In this document: piece after piece, positions 1 through 10,844 of the stretch
How the letters are laid out: each line of letters opens with the position of its first letter
How positions within the stretch are numbered: the stretch's first letter is position 1
Source: Macropodus opercularis
Taxonomy: Eukaryota > Chordata > Actinopteri > Anabantiformes > Osphronemidae
Direction of reading: 5' to 3'
NCBI GenBank assembly: GCA_030770545.1
Contig: CM061104.1
Span: 13,463,001-13,527,000, forward strand
DNA length: 64,000 nt
Translations under genes and position numbers: made by a program
Notes under the pieces: model-generated
Seen by the model: only the letters and a program-made list of their open reading frames with translations
Told to the model about the DNA's origin: nothing
Databases searched by the model: none

Positions 1-904
1 GCGAGTGTTGGGAGTGGAGGCTGGTGAGTTGGGTTCTGCGGGGAGATCTGGAGGAGGATAACCTCTTTGTACCAACACCTCAGCTGCACACAGGAGACAC
101 ACGCTGTGTTGGCAAGGAAGGAGGATGGGTTGCTTCACCATCTCATCGCACACTGGGCAGTTGAGCTCCTGTTCCATGCTTTTCATGTTGGACTGCACAG
201 AAGAGGGAGGAGAAATAAATGGGGAGTCAGACCAGATAAAGGCTGAGTCACTGGTATATTGAAATTATTCAGCGAAAACGTGGTGCTCAGACTCTATTTA
301 TGTACTAAAGCCTAAGGTTGGATATAAAAAGCCCAAGAACGGGAAAATGTGACGATAACTGTTCAAGTGCTAATCAGTCTTCCTTGACATGAAATGAGCC
401 ATGGTGGACCAGCTTGACTGTAAAAAAATCCTCCTGTAGAATTAGCTTTGAACGCTCTGACACACACGCAGTCCTGGCCTGTTCAGCAGCATCCCGTTTC
501 TATGACAACCTGCATCATCTCTGCTTTCTTGTCGAGTGCGGCCTGTAAGCACGCGTTTTAAGCTACTGCTGTCATATTCTGCTGATCTTACGCATTAAAC
601 ATCCACTGAATCCTCTGCTATAACCCAGCGAATCTATGTGTGACATCTGCGGTCTCGCTTTTATGGCTCCACCGACGACACAGATGACGAAAATGGTCTT
701 AAGGTAGAAATGCCTCACATCCTTTCATCACGTACGCTATCAGTACATACAGAGGACAGAATGTAAGACACGAAGACCTGTAAGACAACTCAAATTCTCA
801 CGACCGGCTAAAAATACAAGGGAAAGAACGAGCGTCATACTCACACTAATGCGAGCCAGCGCGTCCATGATGGAGGTGAAGGTTTCTAACTCGGCTCCTG
901 CCAT
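1..904 (-). CDS. trim46: TRIM46-type RING E3 ligase, 5' end only (partial)
   Basis: Two coding exons on the minus strand. Exon 1 is 904-845 (20 codons, starting MAGAELETFTSIMDAL and ending at a GTGAGT donor). Exon 2 starts at 192 after a CAG acceptor and runs off the left edge at base 1. Exon 2 opens SNMKSMEQELNCPVCDEM and carries a RING signature with Cys32, Cys35, Cys47, His49, Cys52 and Cys55. TRIM46 is a TRIM-family (C-I, MID-like) microtubule-associated protein of the proximal axon; the B-box, coiled coil, FN3 and SPRY parts lie outside the window. The TFTSIMDAL start and the PASTP-TR run after the RING fit TRIM46 better than its paralogue TRIM36. The neighbour krtcap2 is also next to TRIM46 in human. 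The family call is firm; the paralogue call rests on about 80 residues plus synteny. Confidence 0.88.
193..844 (-). other. trim46 intron 1
   Basis: This is the 652-nt intron between the first two trim46 coding exons, with a GTGAGT donor and a CAG acceptor on the minus strand. No other gene, repeat or RNA structure was seen in it. Confidence 0.8.
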
Positions 905-1745
905 GCCTGCTTCGTGCCACTCACACAGCTACAGTCTGTTCTGTGGAAACCGGGGGAAGACCAACGCAGTGGACCGTCTGGAGGACAACCTGGAGCTCTG
1001 GGTGCTTTTCTCCGTGCTGTTGCGCACACACTCACCGTGTGGTGTCTGCCTGAAAGCAACGACTCGTCGCGGACGTGTGAAGGGAGGGGGAGGGGGAGCT
1101 GGAACCAGCACCTTTCAGCCTTATTGGTCAAGTAACGAGATATTAAAATAGGTGGTTTTATGTTTCAGCAGCAGCGTCTTTATTTTTATTTTATAAACAA
1201 ATACGTGAAGTACATAATGACAACACATTTGTCGTTTAAATGTCCTAAATATGATAGTTTTAATGTGAGATCAGTTCTTATTTTATTCGTTAACATATTT
1301 CGTATTTTTGCATCCTGACACCCTCGTCCTCGTTGTCTTCATAGGTCCGTGTGTCTCCACAATCTAATCATAAAAGGCAAATTGTTTGTGCCCCAGTTTT
1401 TCGTGTTGCCGCGAGGTGGCAGTGTTGCGTAAGAAAACCATGTGTGGGCCTCTTTTAATCGTTATCTGTGCCCGGAACCTTTGGGAGGTTGTTGTTCGTT
1501 CAGTCAGTAAAAAAAGGAGACACCAGGTCGCTTGTTGTTGTAGCAACCGTCTTCAGCCTTAACAGCATCAGCATGTTTTATTTTGGGCGAGACAATTAAA
1601 ATAAGTAAAGTAAACGGGAACGTACCTATATGTGACGCAGTTGTGTTCTGTGCATCTAACGTGTTTTTCTTCGGTAATAATTATCAGCTCAGCGCTAAAT
1701 TAGCGCTATATTAGCATTAACAGGGTCGTACATTAAACGCATAGC
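905..1745. promoter_or_regulatory. Divergent trim46 / tmem107 intergenic region
   Basis: The 841 bases separate the trim46 start codon (minus) from the tmem107 start codon (plus), so both promoters and 5' UTRs must lie here. The trim46-proximal part (about 905-1100) is GC-rich with a purine-rich stretch at 1078-1100. The middle is AT-rich. No TATA box is convincing on either side. A divergent shared control region is inferred from gene orientation only. Confidence 0.5.
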
Positions 1746-2866
1746 ATGTCAGCTGTCAGCAGTCTCGTCCCAGCAAGGTTTCTCACCATCACAGCTCATC
1801 TTGTTATTGTTATCACCATATTCTGGTCGAGGGTAAGTAGGACAAATACACGTAAACCCCGTTTACTTACCGTACCTTCTATTTTTGACATCGTGTTGTG
1901 TTGTTCTACAGGAAAACAACGTGAAGGCGTGCTTGCCTTTGGATTACACTCAAGAGCAATATGATGATCAAGACCGGAAGTAAGAAATGCCTGAGAAATA
2001 TACACAATAAATAGAGAAAGACAAGCTAAGGCACTCTGCTAACTCTCTGATGTGTTCATCACTGTTCCAGGTTGGTGGTTGCACTGGCTGTCACGCTTGG
2101 TCTGTTTGGCGTAGAGTTGGCTGGGTTCTTCTCGGGAGTGTCCATGTTCAACTGCACCCAAGGTCTCCTGTGTATCCTTACTCTAACAGCGGGTTGCGTG
2201 TAGACAATAATGGATGTGTACATCAATACTAATCAACACCAAATTTGACACACGGTCGTTTATCTGAGATGAGGATGTAGATCTCCCACTGAGGAAAAAT
2301 AACAAGTCAGGGGGTAACAGCAGTAGAGTGGTTGAGGTATAAGCAACATTAAAGGGTCAGACTAGTCTCCAGTTACAGTTCCATGACTCCAAACTCCTGT
2401 ATACCTGCCGTTTATCTACAATAGCAACAGGAGTCCATGCGAGCGCGTCAGTGGCTCTGCTTTTCTTTCTATTTGAGCAGTGGGAGTGTGACATCTACTG
2501 GTGGATCCTTTCCATGTGCAGGTTAGTGAGTGTATACTTAATACTGTCATTATTTTCCAAAATCAATTTTTCCCTGACAGATATTTCACCCAGCACTAGC
2601 TGTCCACTGCAGCGCATCTGTGTCCTTGTCATTTTTTGTGTTTGAGAAGTGGGAATGCTGGACATATTGGGTTATATTTGCTGCCTGCAGGTTTGTGTTA
2701 ATGTAAACGTGTCTGTTTGCAAATGCATGAAATAGTATTATATGTGATCACATATATATATGGTGACTGACATTTCTATCTCTATTTTTTCTGTAGTGTG
2801 CTACCTGCATTTGTGGAGATTGTTCTCTTTGTAGCGGTTTTTGGACTAAAGAAGAAGCCCTTATGA
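1746..2866 (+). CDS. tmem107: Transmembrane protein 107-like (ciliary transition-zone protein)
   Basis: Exons: 1746-1832, 1912-1979, 2071-2171, then one of 2425-2521 (4a) or 2594-2690 (4b), then 2797-2866. Using one exon 4 gives 423 nt, a 140-residue protein, the same length as human TMEM107. The start MSAVSSLVPARFLTITAHLV, the central GLFGVELAGFFSGVSMFN and the end VFGLKKKPL follow human TMEM107 closely. TMEM107 is a small multi-pass protein of the MKS/B9 module that helps retain membrane proteins in the cilium; four hydrophobic segments are visible. The ATG at 1746 gives the N-terminus expected for the family. The odd feature is the tandem pair of exon 4 copies, annotated separately. Fish may carry more than one tmem107 gene, so the exact paralogue (tmem107 or a tmem107-like copy) is not settled. 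Confidence 0.88.
2425..2521 (+). other. tmem107: tmem107 alternative exon 4a
   Basis: A 97-nt exon with acceptor ...CAATAG and donor GTTAGT. It completes a serine codon with exon 3 and leaves AG to join the T of exon 5. It encodes THVASASV-type sequence in the form TGVHASASVALLFFLF followed by EQWECDIYWWILSMC. It has the same length and entry/exit phases as exon 4b. Relative to human it lacks the Cys in HCSAS and the TYW motif reads IYW. Confidence 0.8.
2594..2690 (+). other. tmem107: tmem107 alternative exon 4b
   Basis: A second 97-nt exon with acceptor ...CACCCAG and donor GTTTGT, in the same phases as 4a. It encodes LAVHCSASVSLSFFVF followed by EKWECWTYWVIFAAC, closer to the human exon at HCSAS and TYW. 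Only 72 nt separate it from 4a. Using 4a and 4b together would shift the reading frame. An acceptor 13 nt upstream (2580) also exists but would break the phase. Confidence 0.8.
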
Positions 2867-3610
2867 AAGGAAGCCATAATGTCGATCATGTTAATTAGCC
2901 AATAAACTGCCAAAAGCAACAAAACACAGTTACAGTAATACTAGTTAATGAGCTGGATGTCGAAGCATTCAGAATGAAACAGGTTGTTTGTTTAAGCTAC
3001 TTTTGTCAGCAGTCTGGTTGGGATGTGTAATCAATAGTTGTGCAATTTAGAAATTTTTAATCTGTTAAGAACGTATAGTCAAATATTGTAAATCAGAAGT
3101 AAATTTCCCTTCCCTAGAGTACTGATGCAAAGACACATCTTTATTTTCCACATTGGATCAAAATAAAGTTATGTAGCAATCATCAGGGAGGGTGCAGGTT
3201 ACAGTTTGTTTTACTCCACTTATGCAACAACAAACAGAGGGGCACAAGCTGCTTTATATATTTGTATCATACTGTACTTTTTATACATATTTTTAGAATA
3301 AATAGATGCAGGAAAGTATGCTGTTGTATTACTTAGTATCTATTATTTGTTGTGTGCAGGTGTGTCTGTAACGTCTGGAAATTTAATACTTGTTGAAACA
3401 ACAAAATATATTATTTCTTCTGTTGTTTTCATTTGTCTGATTTGTTCCTGCTATTTTTGTGTCCTTCTGCTTATATTGAATCTAATGGGAAATATCAATG
3501 ATTATCCAGAGCATCAGAATTATCAGGAACCAAGGTGATTCGAAGATGCTTTAATAGAATTTGTTTTTTTCTATACCTACCTCACATACTTAACTATATA
3601 TTAATAACTA
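2867..3610 (+). other. tmem107 3' UTR and gene-free spacer
   Basis: Poly(A) signals AATAAA lie at 2901-2906 and 3162-3167, giving a short or a longer tmem107 3' UTR. The rest is AT-rich and shows no gene, RNA structure or recognisable repeat. A 63-codon open frame near 3350-3540 has no family resemblance. Confidence 0.6.
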
Positions 3611-3790
3611 CAGCTCGCGCGCCCCATGGCTCTTCCGGTTTCCCTGCACTGGTCCCTCCCGTCATTTAGACCGGGTGCTGACGTTCTTGGTTCCTACAGC
3701 CGGGACGATTCGCTGTCTCAACGAAATTAAACCTTGATCAACCTTTTTTATTATTATTATTATTACAAATACTAATATTATCGTCGAGCC
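3611..3790 (+). promoter_or_regulatory. krtcap2: krtcap2 promoter and 5' UTR
   Basis: A short GC-rich island inside AT-rich sequence directly upstream of the krtcap2 start. It contains CTCGCGCGCC and an ETS-type CTTCCGG core at about 3630-3640, as is common in TATA-less housekeeping promoters. No TATA box was seen. The transcription start is inferred to lie between about 3640 and 3740. Confidence 0.5.
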
Positions 3791-5493
3791 ATGGGTATGT
3801 ATTGCACGATTAACGTGACGGTCAAGCTTAGAAACATTTTTGTGTTTGCATAGCCGTAAGATGGAAGCGACGGCAGCTACCTAAGCTAGTTAAGGTCCAA
3901 CTAGTAAGACGTACAACGTTACTGCACTACGCGGTGGCAGCAACAGATTTCACTGCGTATATATTTCTGCAACAGGAAAAGATATTATATATATATATTC
4001 GTGGTTACATCGTTATTGTATGTACGGTTTGGGGGCTGCTAACATGCCTTTTGTAGCTGAAGCTAACGGCTAATTTCTGATGGGAACGTTAATGTGGAAA
4101 CACTGACGTGGCCTTACGTCGTAGATTCAGCGCAGCAGACGAACTAACTGGACGCACAACTGCATCTTTTTTTGTTATGTTGCACAAATATTCCAACACG
4201 CGCTCATATATTAAGTTGAAACCTCCTTCGTTTACTGGCCACTTTATTAGGTACAGTCTGATCCACAGCAAATCAGACATGATTATCATTTCTCAGTTTT
4301 AAGTTGAAACTGTCATGAAAGTCGTGAGTTTATTATTGGGGTTACAGTGGTGCCCTTATCGCACTCGTGTGTTATATTAGGAGGATCTTTATTTTAAATT
4401 GGTGGGCAAAATATTATATGAGTCTAGGTTGTGAGTAATTGCTTAAAACTTTAGTTCCAGAGGTGTCTTCCAGTTTAGTTTGAACGATTCCATCCAGCTG
4501 CTGCCAGGTGCTGATGGTGTGTTTGTTGACTTTCTAGCGGTGAACACAGGCACCTCTCTAGTGTTGTCCAGTCTGCTGTCGGTGCTGGTCTTTGCCGGGA
4601 TGCAGATGTTCAGTAAGCAGCTGGGATCTACAGAGTGGCTGACCATCCTGGGGGGGTTTCTAGGCTCCGTCCTCTTCATCTGCTCCCTCACTGTATCCTT
4701 TTGGTAGTAAGCAGTGTTTAAAAGTTTAATCTCACGTTACATTAATCAAATAATTATTTATTCATCTAGTTAATTGTGTTATTGTTTAGAAGGCACTTTA
4801 TATTAAATGTCCATGCAGAGTCCTTAGTTATTGAAAGGAGAACCGTAATTCAATCTCTCATCTAGGTAAATACCTTTAAATGCCTTAACCTTCTTGCAGG
4901 CATTTAATAATTTGGAAAACCTGATTTTTGGGAAGGGATTCCAAGCCAAGATATTCCCAGAAAGTAAGTAGTAAAAGATCTGGAATCACCCTCGTGCACT
5001 AGTACAGTAGTCGCTTTTGTGTTTTTACTCCTCATGTTTTTGTAGATGTTAGGTGACCTTACACTGAAAGCACATCCAAACTCCACCACACCAGCCTCCC
5101 CCAAAACCACTATTAATTCACAGTTGGCCACTGATTTGCTGTATTTTTTACCCACCCTATTGCTTGTATGAGTATGTGATTTATTTTGATTTTGTTTTCT
5201 CATTCTCATGTCCAGTTCTCTTGTGCCTTTGCCTGTCACTGTTTGCCTCTGGTCTGGTGCACCGTGTCTGTGTCACCACATGGTAAGTGGTAACTACGTC
5301 AGTAACACTAGTATTTTATTTTAGAAAATCTATCAAATTCTAATCAAATTGTTTGTCTTTGTTTTTGTCCAGCCTAATATTCTCCCTGTTTGCTTTGTAC
5401 TACATCAACAAAGTATCTGCTGCCCTCTACCAAGCAGCAGTTCCTGCAGTAACACCAGCCAAGGCTGCCAGCAAGGGCAAGAGGAAGAACTGA
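3791..5493 (+). CDS. krtcap2: Keratinocyte-associated protein 2 (OST complex subunit KCP2)
   Basis: Exons 3791-3794, 4538-4692, 4900-4963, 5216-5282 and 5373-5493 sum to 411 nt, a 136-residue protein, identical in length to human KRTCAP2. The first coding exon holds only ATG plus one base. The protein reads MAVNTGTSLVLSSLLSVLVF..., then the family blocks STEWLTILGG, AFNNLENLIFGKGFQAKIFP, HRVCVTTC and YYINKVSAALYQAA, ending in the basic tail SKGKRKN. KCP2 is a small multi-pass subunit of the ER oligosaccharyltransferase in its STT3A form, where it helps dock the complex at the translocon. The C-terminal lysines fit an ER-membrane protein. All splice phases agree. trim46 and krtcap2 are also close neighbours in human. 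Confidence 0.95.
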
Positions 5494-5782
5494 TGATTTA
5501 ATGCACTTGAATTCAGTTAAGCAGTCAACATTACCCAGGTGCTGATGCCCAGTGACCTGTAGCTTTTAGAACATTTGACTTGGGGATATTACCTAGTTTA
5601 TGTCCATTATATTGACACATTGTTGCTGTATGTAAGGCCATAAAGAGCTAAACAGCTGTGTACATTCCAGTGTTTCTTCAGCATTGCAACTGGTTGATTC
5701 ATACAGTACATCCCAGCACGTCAGTTGTATATTCATCAGCAAATTAAGTCTTTGTTGTTTAATTCATTTTCTAATTAAACTC

Positions 5783-5788
5783 AATAAA
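5783..5788 (+). terminator. krtcap2: krtcap2 poly(A) signal
   Basis: A canonical AATAAA 290 nt after the krtcap2 stop codon, followed by a T/GT-rich stretch suited to cleavage and polyadenylation. Confidence 0.7.
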
Positions 5789-6820
5789 GTCTTTTGTATG
5801 TGTGTTCTTTTTCTACAGAACCCTATTTAGTTTGCAAATCTCCCTCTGTTTCTTTGTCTAGATGTCACGAGTTGCTCATAGTGTGAGCTAATGGACTGGG
5901 GTTCTCCCTGACAGAGGAACAAACCTATTACTGTGTTATGTTCATTAGAGTTAAATGATCTCAGCTCAGCTCCATCGATGTGAACTAGTGAGAAGACAGA
6001 GAAATAGTTAAATGGTGGGAACAGAGCAACCACAGAGTTGTAACAAGGGTGAACCTGATCGGTTGCCTACTATTGTCCTCTGCAGCTTTGAGGTGTGACT
6101 GTCAGCAGAAACGGGTTGTTCCTGACAAAGATAGTCAAACTTTCTTAGATAAATAAAGGCGTTTAAAACGTTTAGTAAGACTCTACATTACATCCTGTTG
6201 CTAAACGTTTCTCCTGTTCCATTTGTGTTTGAATTGTTATTAAGGTCCAGCATAAATGTGCAGACCTGCACCGTGCCCCAGCATACCACAGGAAGTTATT
6301 TCCTGCTTTGTGTTGTTTTGTTGTGCTGTTGCCAAAATGTGTGTTTTTTTACACTGGAACAAGGCTGTGCTCCGTATTTAATGTGCACTTAATGTGTAGT
6401 ACGTGTTATAAGCCCTATTACCTAAGCTGTAAGAATACTAATAGGAAATTAGTTTGTGATGTAGGTGGAAGCTTGGATGTATACATATTTTTGTGATGTC
6501 TAATTTTAATTCATGCATTATTTATATGCAAAATTGCGACTTTTTAAACATTTTGTCAGAAACTGTACAGTGCAAAAGTGAGCTTTGACGACGCCCAGTG
6601 AGTTTTGTAGAGAAATGCTTTCATTTTTTGTAGTAGATTTTCAGTCTAAGAAAGGAAAACATCTACAGCTCTAAAGAGAGTGATTATGTATTAATCTGAA
6701 AGACGTATCACATACAAAAGCTATGACTTCATTTCTGGAAGTAACAGTTTGGTGGTAAAACATGGGCAGGGATGATTTCCAGCCCCTTCGCCTTCCCATC
6801 ATACTGGGCGTCGCCCAGCT
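5789..6820. other. Gene-free spacer between krtcap2 and the first S100 gene
   Basis: About 1 kb of AT-rich sequence. Only short, unrelated open frames are present. No RNA gene, simple repeat or transposon end was recognised. Confidence 0.5.
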
Positions 6821-6823
6821 GAA

Positions 6824-6907
6824 CATAAAATCCAGATAAACTTTCAGTGAGTCTCGCTTGAACTCCTCACTAATCTCACCACTCCGTTCCAGCTTCTGCG
6901 TGCCTGG
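6824..6907 (+). promoter_or_regulatory. S100 gene 1 TATA-like box and non-coding exon 1
   Basis: A CATAAAA TATA-like element at 6824-6830 is followed by a short leader ending at a GTAAGT donor at 6908. A non-coding first exon with the ATG in exon 2 is the standard layout of S100 genes, and the acceptor upstream of the coding exon (TTCTCAG, 7264-7270) fits it. Confidence 0.6.
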
Positions 6908-7285
6908 GTAAGTTCATTGCAAATATTTGAACAACAACTTGTTTTTTACAGACGCAGCAAACTAGATGTTGTTAGTCTGAAGTTTGAGGTTCACGCATTT
7001 TTTCAAAGTTTTGGGTTTGTCATGTTTCCATGGGTGGGTTCAGGCGTTGTTGCACATTACTCACTTTCCCACCGAGAAGTAGCAACTGGCTCCCAGTCAC
7101 ACGTCACGTCTTTTCTGTATTTCTTTAGCTTTTACCAAACTTACAGAAGTGAAAGGCAGCAGCATCCTCATCTAAACTGTGTAGTTGAATCTCAGTTCAA
7201 ATTCTGTTTGTCAGTGAAATCTTATTGCATGAGTCACTTATTGCAGAATCTCTTCTCACTCACTTCTCAGTCACCTCTTGGAGCC

Positions 7286-7665
7286 ATGACTGAATTAGAG
7301 AAATGCATGGAATCCCTGATCATGATATTCCATCGCTACGCTGATGCAGACGGCGATAAAACAACCCTAACCAAGAAAGAACTGAAAAAATTATTTGAGA
7401 ATGAGTTACCCACCTTCCTGAAAGTAAGTTCCATCAGATCTGCTCCATATCCTTCCTAAATTCCTTGAAGTTCTCAATCTGAACATGTCTTTCAATATTG
7501 TCTCAGAGCCAGAAGAACCCAGATATAGTGGATCACGTCCTCAAGGATCTGGACAGCAACAAAGATGATAAGTTGGACTTTGAAGAATTTCTTCCCCTCG
7601 TCGCCGGCCTCTCGCTGGCCTGCGATAAATGTTACCTGCTCCATAACAAGAAGGCAAAAAAGTGA
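7286..7665 (+). CDS. S100 family EF-hand calcium-binding protein (gene 1)
   Basis: Coding exons 7286-7423 and 7507-7665 give 297 nt, a 98-residue protein of normal S100 length. It starts MTELEKCMESLIMIFHRYAD. The S100-type 14-residue pseudo EF-hand is followed by KKELKKLF. After the hinge comes a canonical EF loop DSNKDDKLDFEE (ligands D, N, D, backbone, D, E). The C-terminal helix is AGLSLACDKCYLL with a lysine tail. S100 proteins are small dimeric calcium sensors that bind target peptides. The C-terminal pattern recalls S100A10, S100A11 and S100P, but orthology cannot be fixed by eye. The exon layout (non-coding exon 1, split between the EF-hands) is typical. An apparent upstream open extension from about 6917 is intron sequence. 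A poly(A) signal AATAAA lies near 7750. Confidence 0.93.
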
Positions 7666-7779
7666 TGTGTAAACATAAGAGACAAAAATGATGTTGATGT
7701 TTTGTTAGGAAAGGATAATGTTGTAATGCACATGCATCTCTGATTCTCAAATAAACTGTCTTTGCCAACATTACAGCTC

Positions 7780-8772
7780 GTGTTTGTGTGATTACTTGTT
7801 GAGCATTTGTTCATGTTCAGTGTCATACGTGGAATTATTTTATTCAGTAGAGCTCTGCCATTGCTATAAAAGTACTGAAAATACTGATTTACATCTGATA
7901 TTCAACATTTTACCCATAATTCCTCACATAATTCAGCTAAGGCCGCAGTTTTTGAACAGTTTGAGAATACTCTGACGCGAGATGTACTCTGACGTCTAAT
8001 CTTAAGTTGGCGCTTGTGTGTCATGACTTCATAAGGTAGAAGTTGCTAAACTCCTCATTCCTTTAGAAGTAAAAATATATGCCAAACATTTACTTCTAAG
8101 TCTGGATACTCAAATATTAAGAAGGAAATTCAAGGCTATTTTTTATTAATAACTAACCTTTTCGAATCTCAGGTTCATGTCCCGGGTGCAGATTTACCGC
8201 TGCAGAGGTCTGAAGCCTCTCCAGCAGCGCAACTGTAACTGATACCTCAATCAGCAGAGTGGGGAGGGTCGAACGAATTAACATCACATGATCCTCCATC
8301 TCGTTTACTTTGCCTCTCCTGCAGAGAGAATCTGATCGTATTCAACATGTGAAAGTAATACGGCCTGTGTGAGGAGCCGGGCCCAAACAGTTTACACTGG
8401 CTTATTAAAGGGAGCTGGGGGTGAGGGGGGAGCGATCACTGAGGAGGAGGAGAAAATCAGCCTTTCTGCAGCCTTGGAACACAGCAGTGGAAAAAATGAA
8501 GGCTGAGTTATGTAACAGGAAAACGGGGGAGAGCTGCACCAACACATGTTCAAATAACAGGAAAAACACTCCAGCGCCATAATATTTTACTCATTTTCAG
8601 TTAAAGGTGTAGCGATGGTAACTACACCAACAAGCGACAGAAGTACTGTCTACTGATTGTAAATATACGTCTGCTTATGCTGGAGTGAGACAGACTGACT
8701 GGGTGGAGTGGGGCACATTACCATGGCATGAATCACCGCTGGTGCGTGTGTGTGGTTGTACACATGCCTGCC
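7780..8772. other. Gene-free spacer between S100 genes 1 and 2
   Basis: No gene was seen. A purine-rich stretch lies at 8405-8460. The right end runs into a long TG repeat. Confidence 0.5.
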
Positions 8773-8889
<117 letters not shown>

Positions 8890-8929
8890 TCATGTCTCTC
8901 CTCTTTAAGAGGAAGCTTTCCCATCATCC

Positions 8930-8999
8930 TGACAACACTCTCACTTGGATCAGCTGCTGACGAGGACGTGATCGCTCTTCACTAGGCTTCCCTGCTCAG
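8930..8999 (+). promoter_or_regulatory. S100 gene 2 probable non-coding exon 1
   Basis: The sequence before the GTGAGT donor at 9000 looks like the non-coding first exon of the next S100 gene. The start of this exon was not determined; no TATA box was identified between it and the TG repeat. Confidence 0.45.
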
Positions 9000-9171
9000 G
9001 TGAGTGGTGAGTAAGTGGGAAAGGAGAGATTGAGGATTGTGGTGTTTATTCCAGATGCTGAGCATGAAAGGTGCCAGACAACGCAAAATATGTGATGGTA
9101 ATGAGAGAATGTGCTTTGCAGAGAAAAGACTACTGGTCTAAATCCAGAGTGATATATTTTCAGTTCCAGCT

Positions 9172-9594
9172 ATGGCTCGTCTGGATAATGTCATTACAAA
9201 TATTGTGGAAATATTTCTGGAGTATGCTGATGATGAAGGCAATAAGCACCAGTTAAACAAGGAAGAGCTGAAGAGGGTGTTGGAGAAAGAAATACAAAGC
9301 CCCGAGTTAAAAGTAAGAATGAACTGAATATGTACAGCCATTCATTAAAATCATGCTTGCTTGGTTTGTAGTTGTGTCAGTTAACTGGGATGATACATTT
9401 TTCAGAGTCACATTAATGCAGGTGACATCGAGGAGGCCATGGGGATGCTGGATAAAAACCACGATGGTGAAGTCAACTTCCGAGAGTTTTGCCGGTGTGT
9501 GTGTGACCTGGCAAAATGTTATTACCACAAGAAGACGGGCAAGGGAAGCAAGAGGAGCAAGGGCAAAGATCACGAAGGTGGACAAGAAGACTGA
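9172..9594 (+). CDS. S100 family EF-hand protein with basic C-terminal tail (gene 2)
   Basis: Coding exons 9172-9312 and 9406-9594 give 330 nt and 109 residues. The start is MARLDNVITNIVEIFLEYAD. The pseudo EF-hand (YADDEGNKHQLNKEEL) is followed by a canonical loop DKNHDGEVNFRE. The final helix reads CRCVCDLAKCYYHKK. After that come about 20 residues rich in Lys, Gly and Ser (TGKGSKRSKGKDHEGGQED), longer and more basic than usual S100 tails of 5-10 residues. Cysteines are frequent near the C-terminal helix. Exon phases agree with S100 gene structure, and AATAAA lies near 9762. The family is certain; no named mammalian orthologue is evident. Confidence 0.92.
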
Positions 9595-9789
9595 GAACAT
9601 TACATGAAAAACATTCAGAAGCAATATAATGAATTAAAAATGTTGTTTGTGATGCGGTTGATGGTTCTGGAGCTTTAAGCTCAAACCACTTTGCAGTGTG
9701 CATGAAAGAGGTTTTGTCTCATTGTAATTATTGTTTTTCCATTCAACATTGGATGAAAGTCAATAAAAGCTACAAAGTTTAATTTGCTG

Positions 9790-10800
9790 TGTATTCAACA
9801 GTGTGTGTGAGCTGATTTTCTGCAGCATCCGGTGTCACTGCTGTGACAGAAAAAAAACACGATCTCACCAGAAGTAATTTAATGAGCTTCAGTTCTTTAA
9901 CGGCAGGTTTTGTTTTTTTCATGGATTTTCATCCGTTTCACAAACTGCTGCTTTGCTAGTGAACAGTGTAAGTGTCAGCTCTAAATACTCATACATGTTT
10001 TAATTGTGGTGATTAAAAAATTATGGTTGTTCATTTGCCTGAGTTGCTTTGCTGGCTTCCAGCAGATGGAGGCACAGTCTCGGTCTCCCTGCTCTCTGCC
10101 AGGTAGAACATGAGTACACGCACAATACTGTCGCCTTGTTTTCCGAATCTTTACCACTGTGAATGCTTTAAAGCACTGTGAATGCTTTTAAGGCCAGTGA
10201 AAATGTTTACAGAAACATCCTGTCAGCAGAGAGTCAGCAGCAGCCCCGTCCTGAAGCCCATCATGTCACCGCACCTCCGCTTGTCTCTCATCCTCTCTCA
10301 GACACATAAGTAGAGCTGGACAGCAGAGGAGTTTGCATTGACTCCTCCTTTCATTGACTCAGATGCTTGCCAGGTTTATTTTATGAAAAGAAAACTTCTT
10401 TTTGATTAATTAATACAACTCACCACAACATAGTGATGAGAGATTGCAAAAAAGACAACACTGGTGTTTTTGAAAACATATTGTGCAACATAACAACAAT
10501 GGAGTCGAAACCAACATTAACAGCTGCTCTTTAATAAAGATGATGTTTGATGTTTTACCACTATATTTATTTTACTTCTGCCGCCCCTGGTGGTTGGAAA
10601 CAGGAAATGCAGCCATGGCGCCTCAGCACTTTAACAGTAAGAAATAATAATTAATACGGGGTTTTTTTTCATCAGGTTTGTGAAAAATACACTGTTTCAG
10701 TAAATCATATTAATATAAAATGTTACTACATTTCAAAACGTTTCACTCATGAAGGACCCAAAAACTAACCATCAGGCGTCTAAAGGCTCACGTGCCTCCA
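9790..10800. other. Gene-free spacer
   Basis: AT-rich sequence between S100 gene 2 and the promoter-like region of the next locus. No gene, RNA or mobile element was recognised. Confidence 0.5.
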
Positions 10801-10844
10801 CCAGGCAGGTGAGTTTGATTTTTACGACCCGCTGCGTTCTTTTA

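Noticed and set aside
4443..4691. 82-codon minus-strand frame over krtcap2 exon 2
   Set aside because: Antisense shadow of a confidently identified exon.
6917..7459. 180-codon open frame that includes the first S100 coding exon
   Set aside because: It starts at a non-ATG codon and runs through the intron; the splice acceptor at 7270 and the ATG at 7286 give the normal S100 start.
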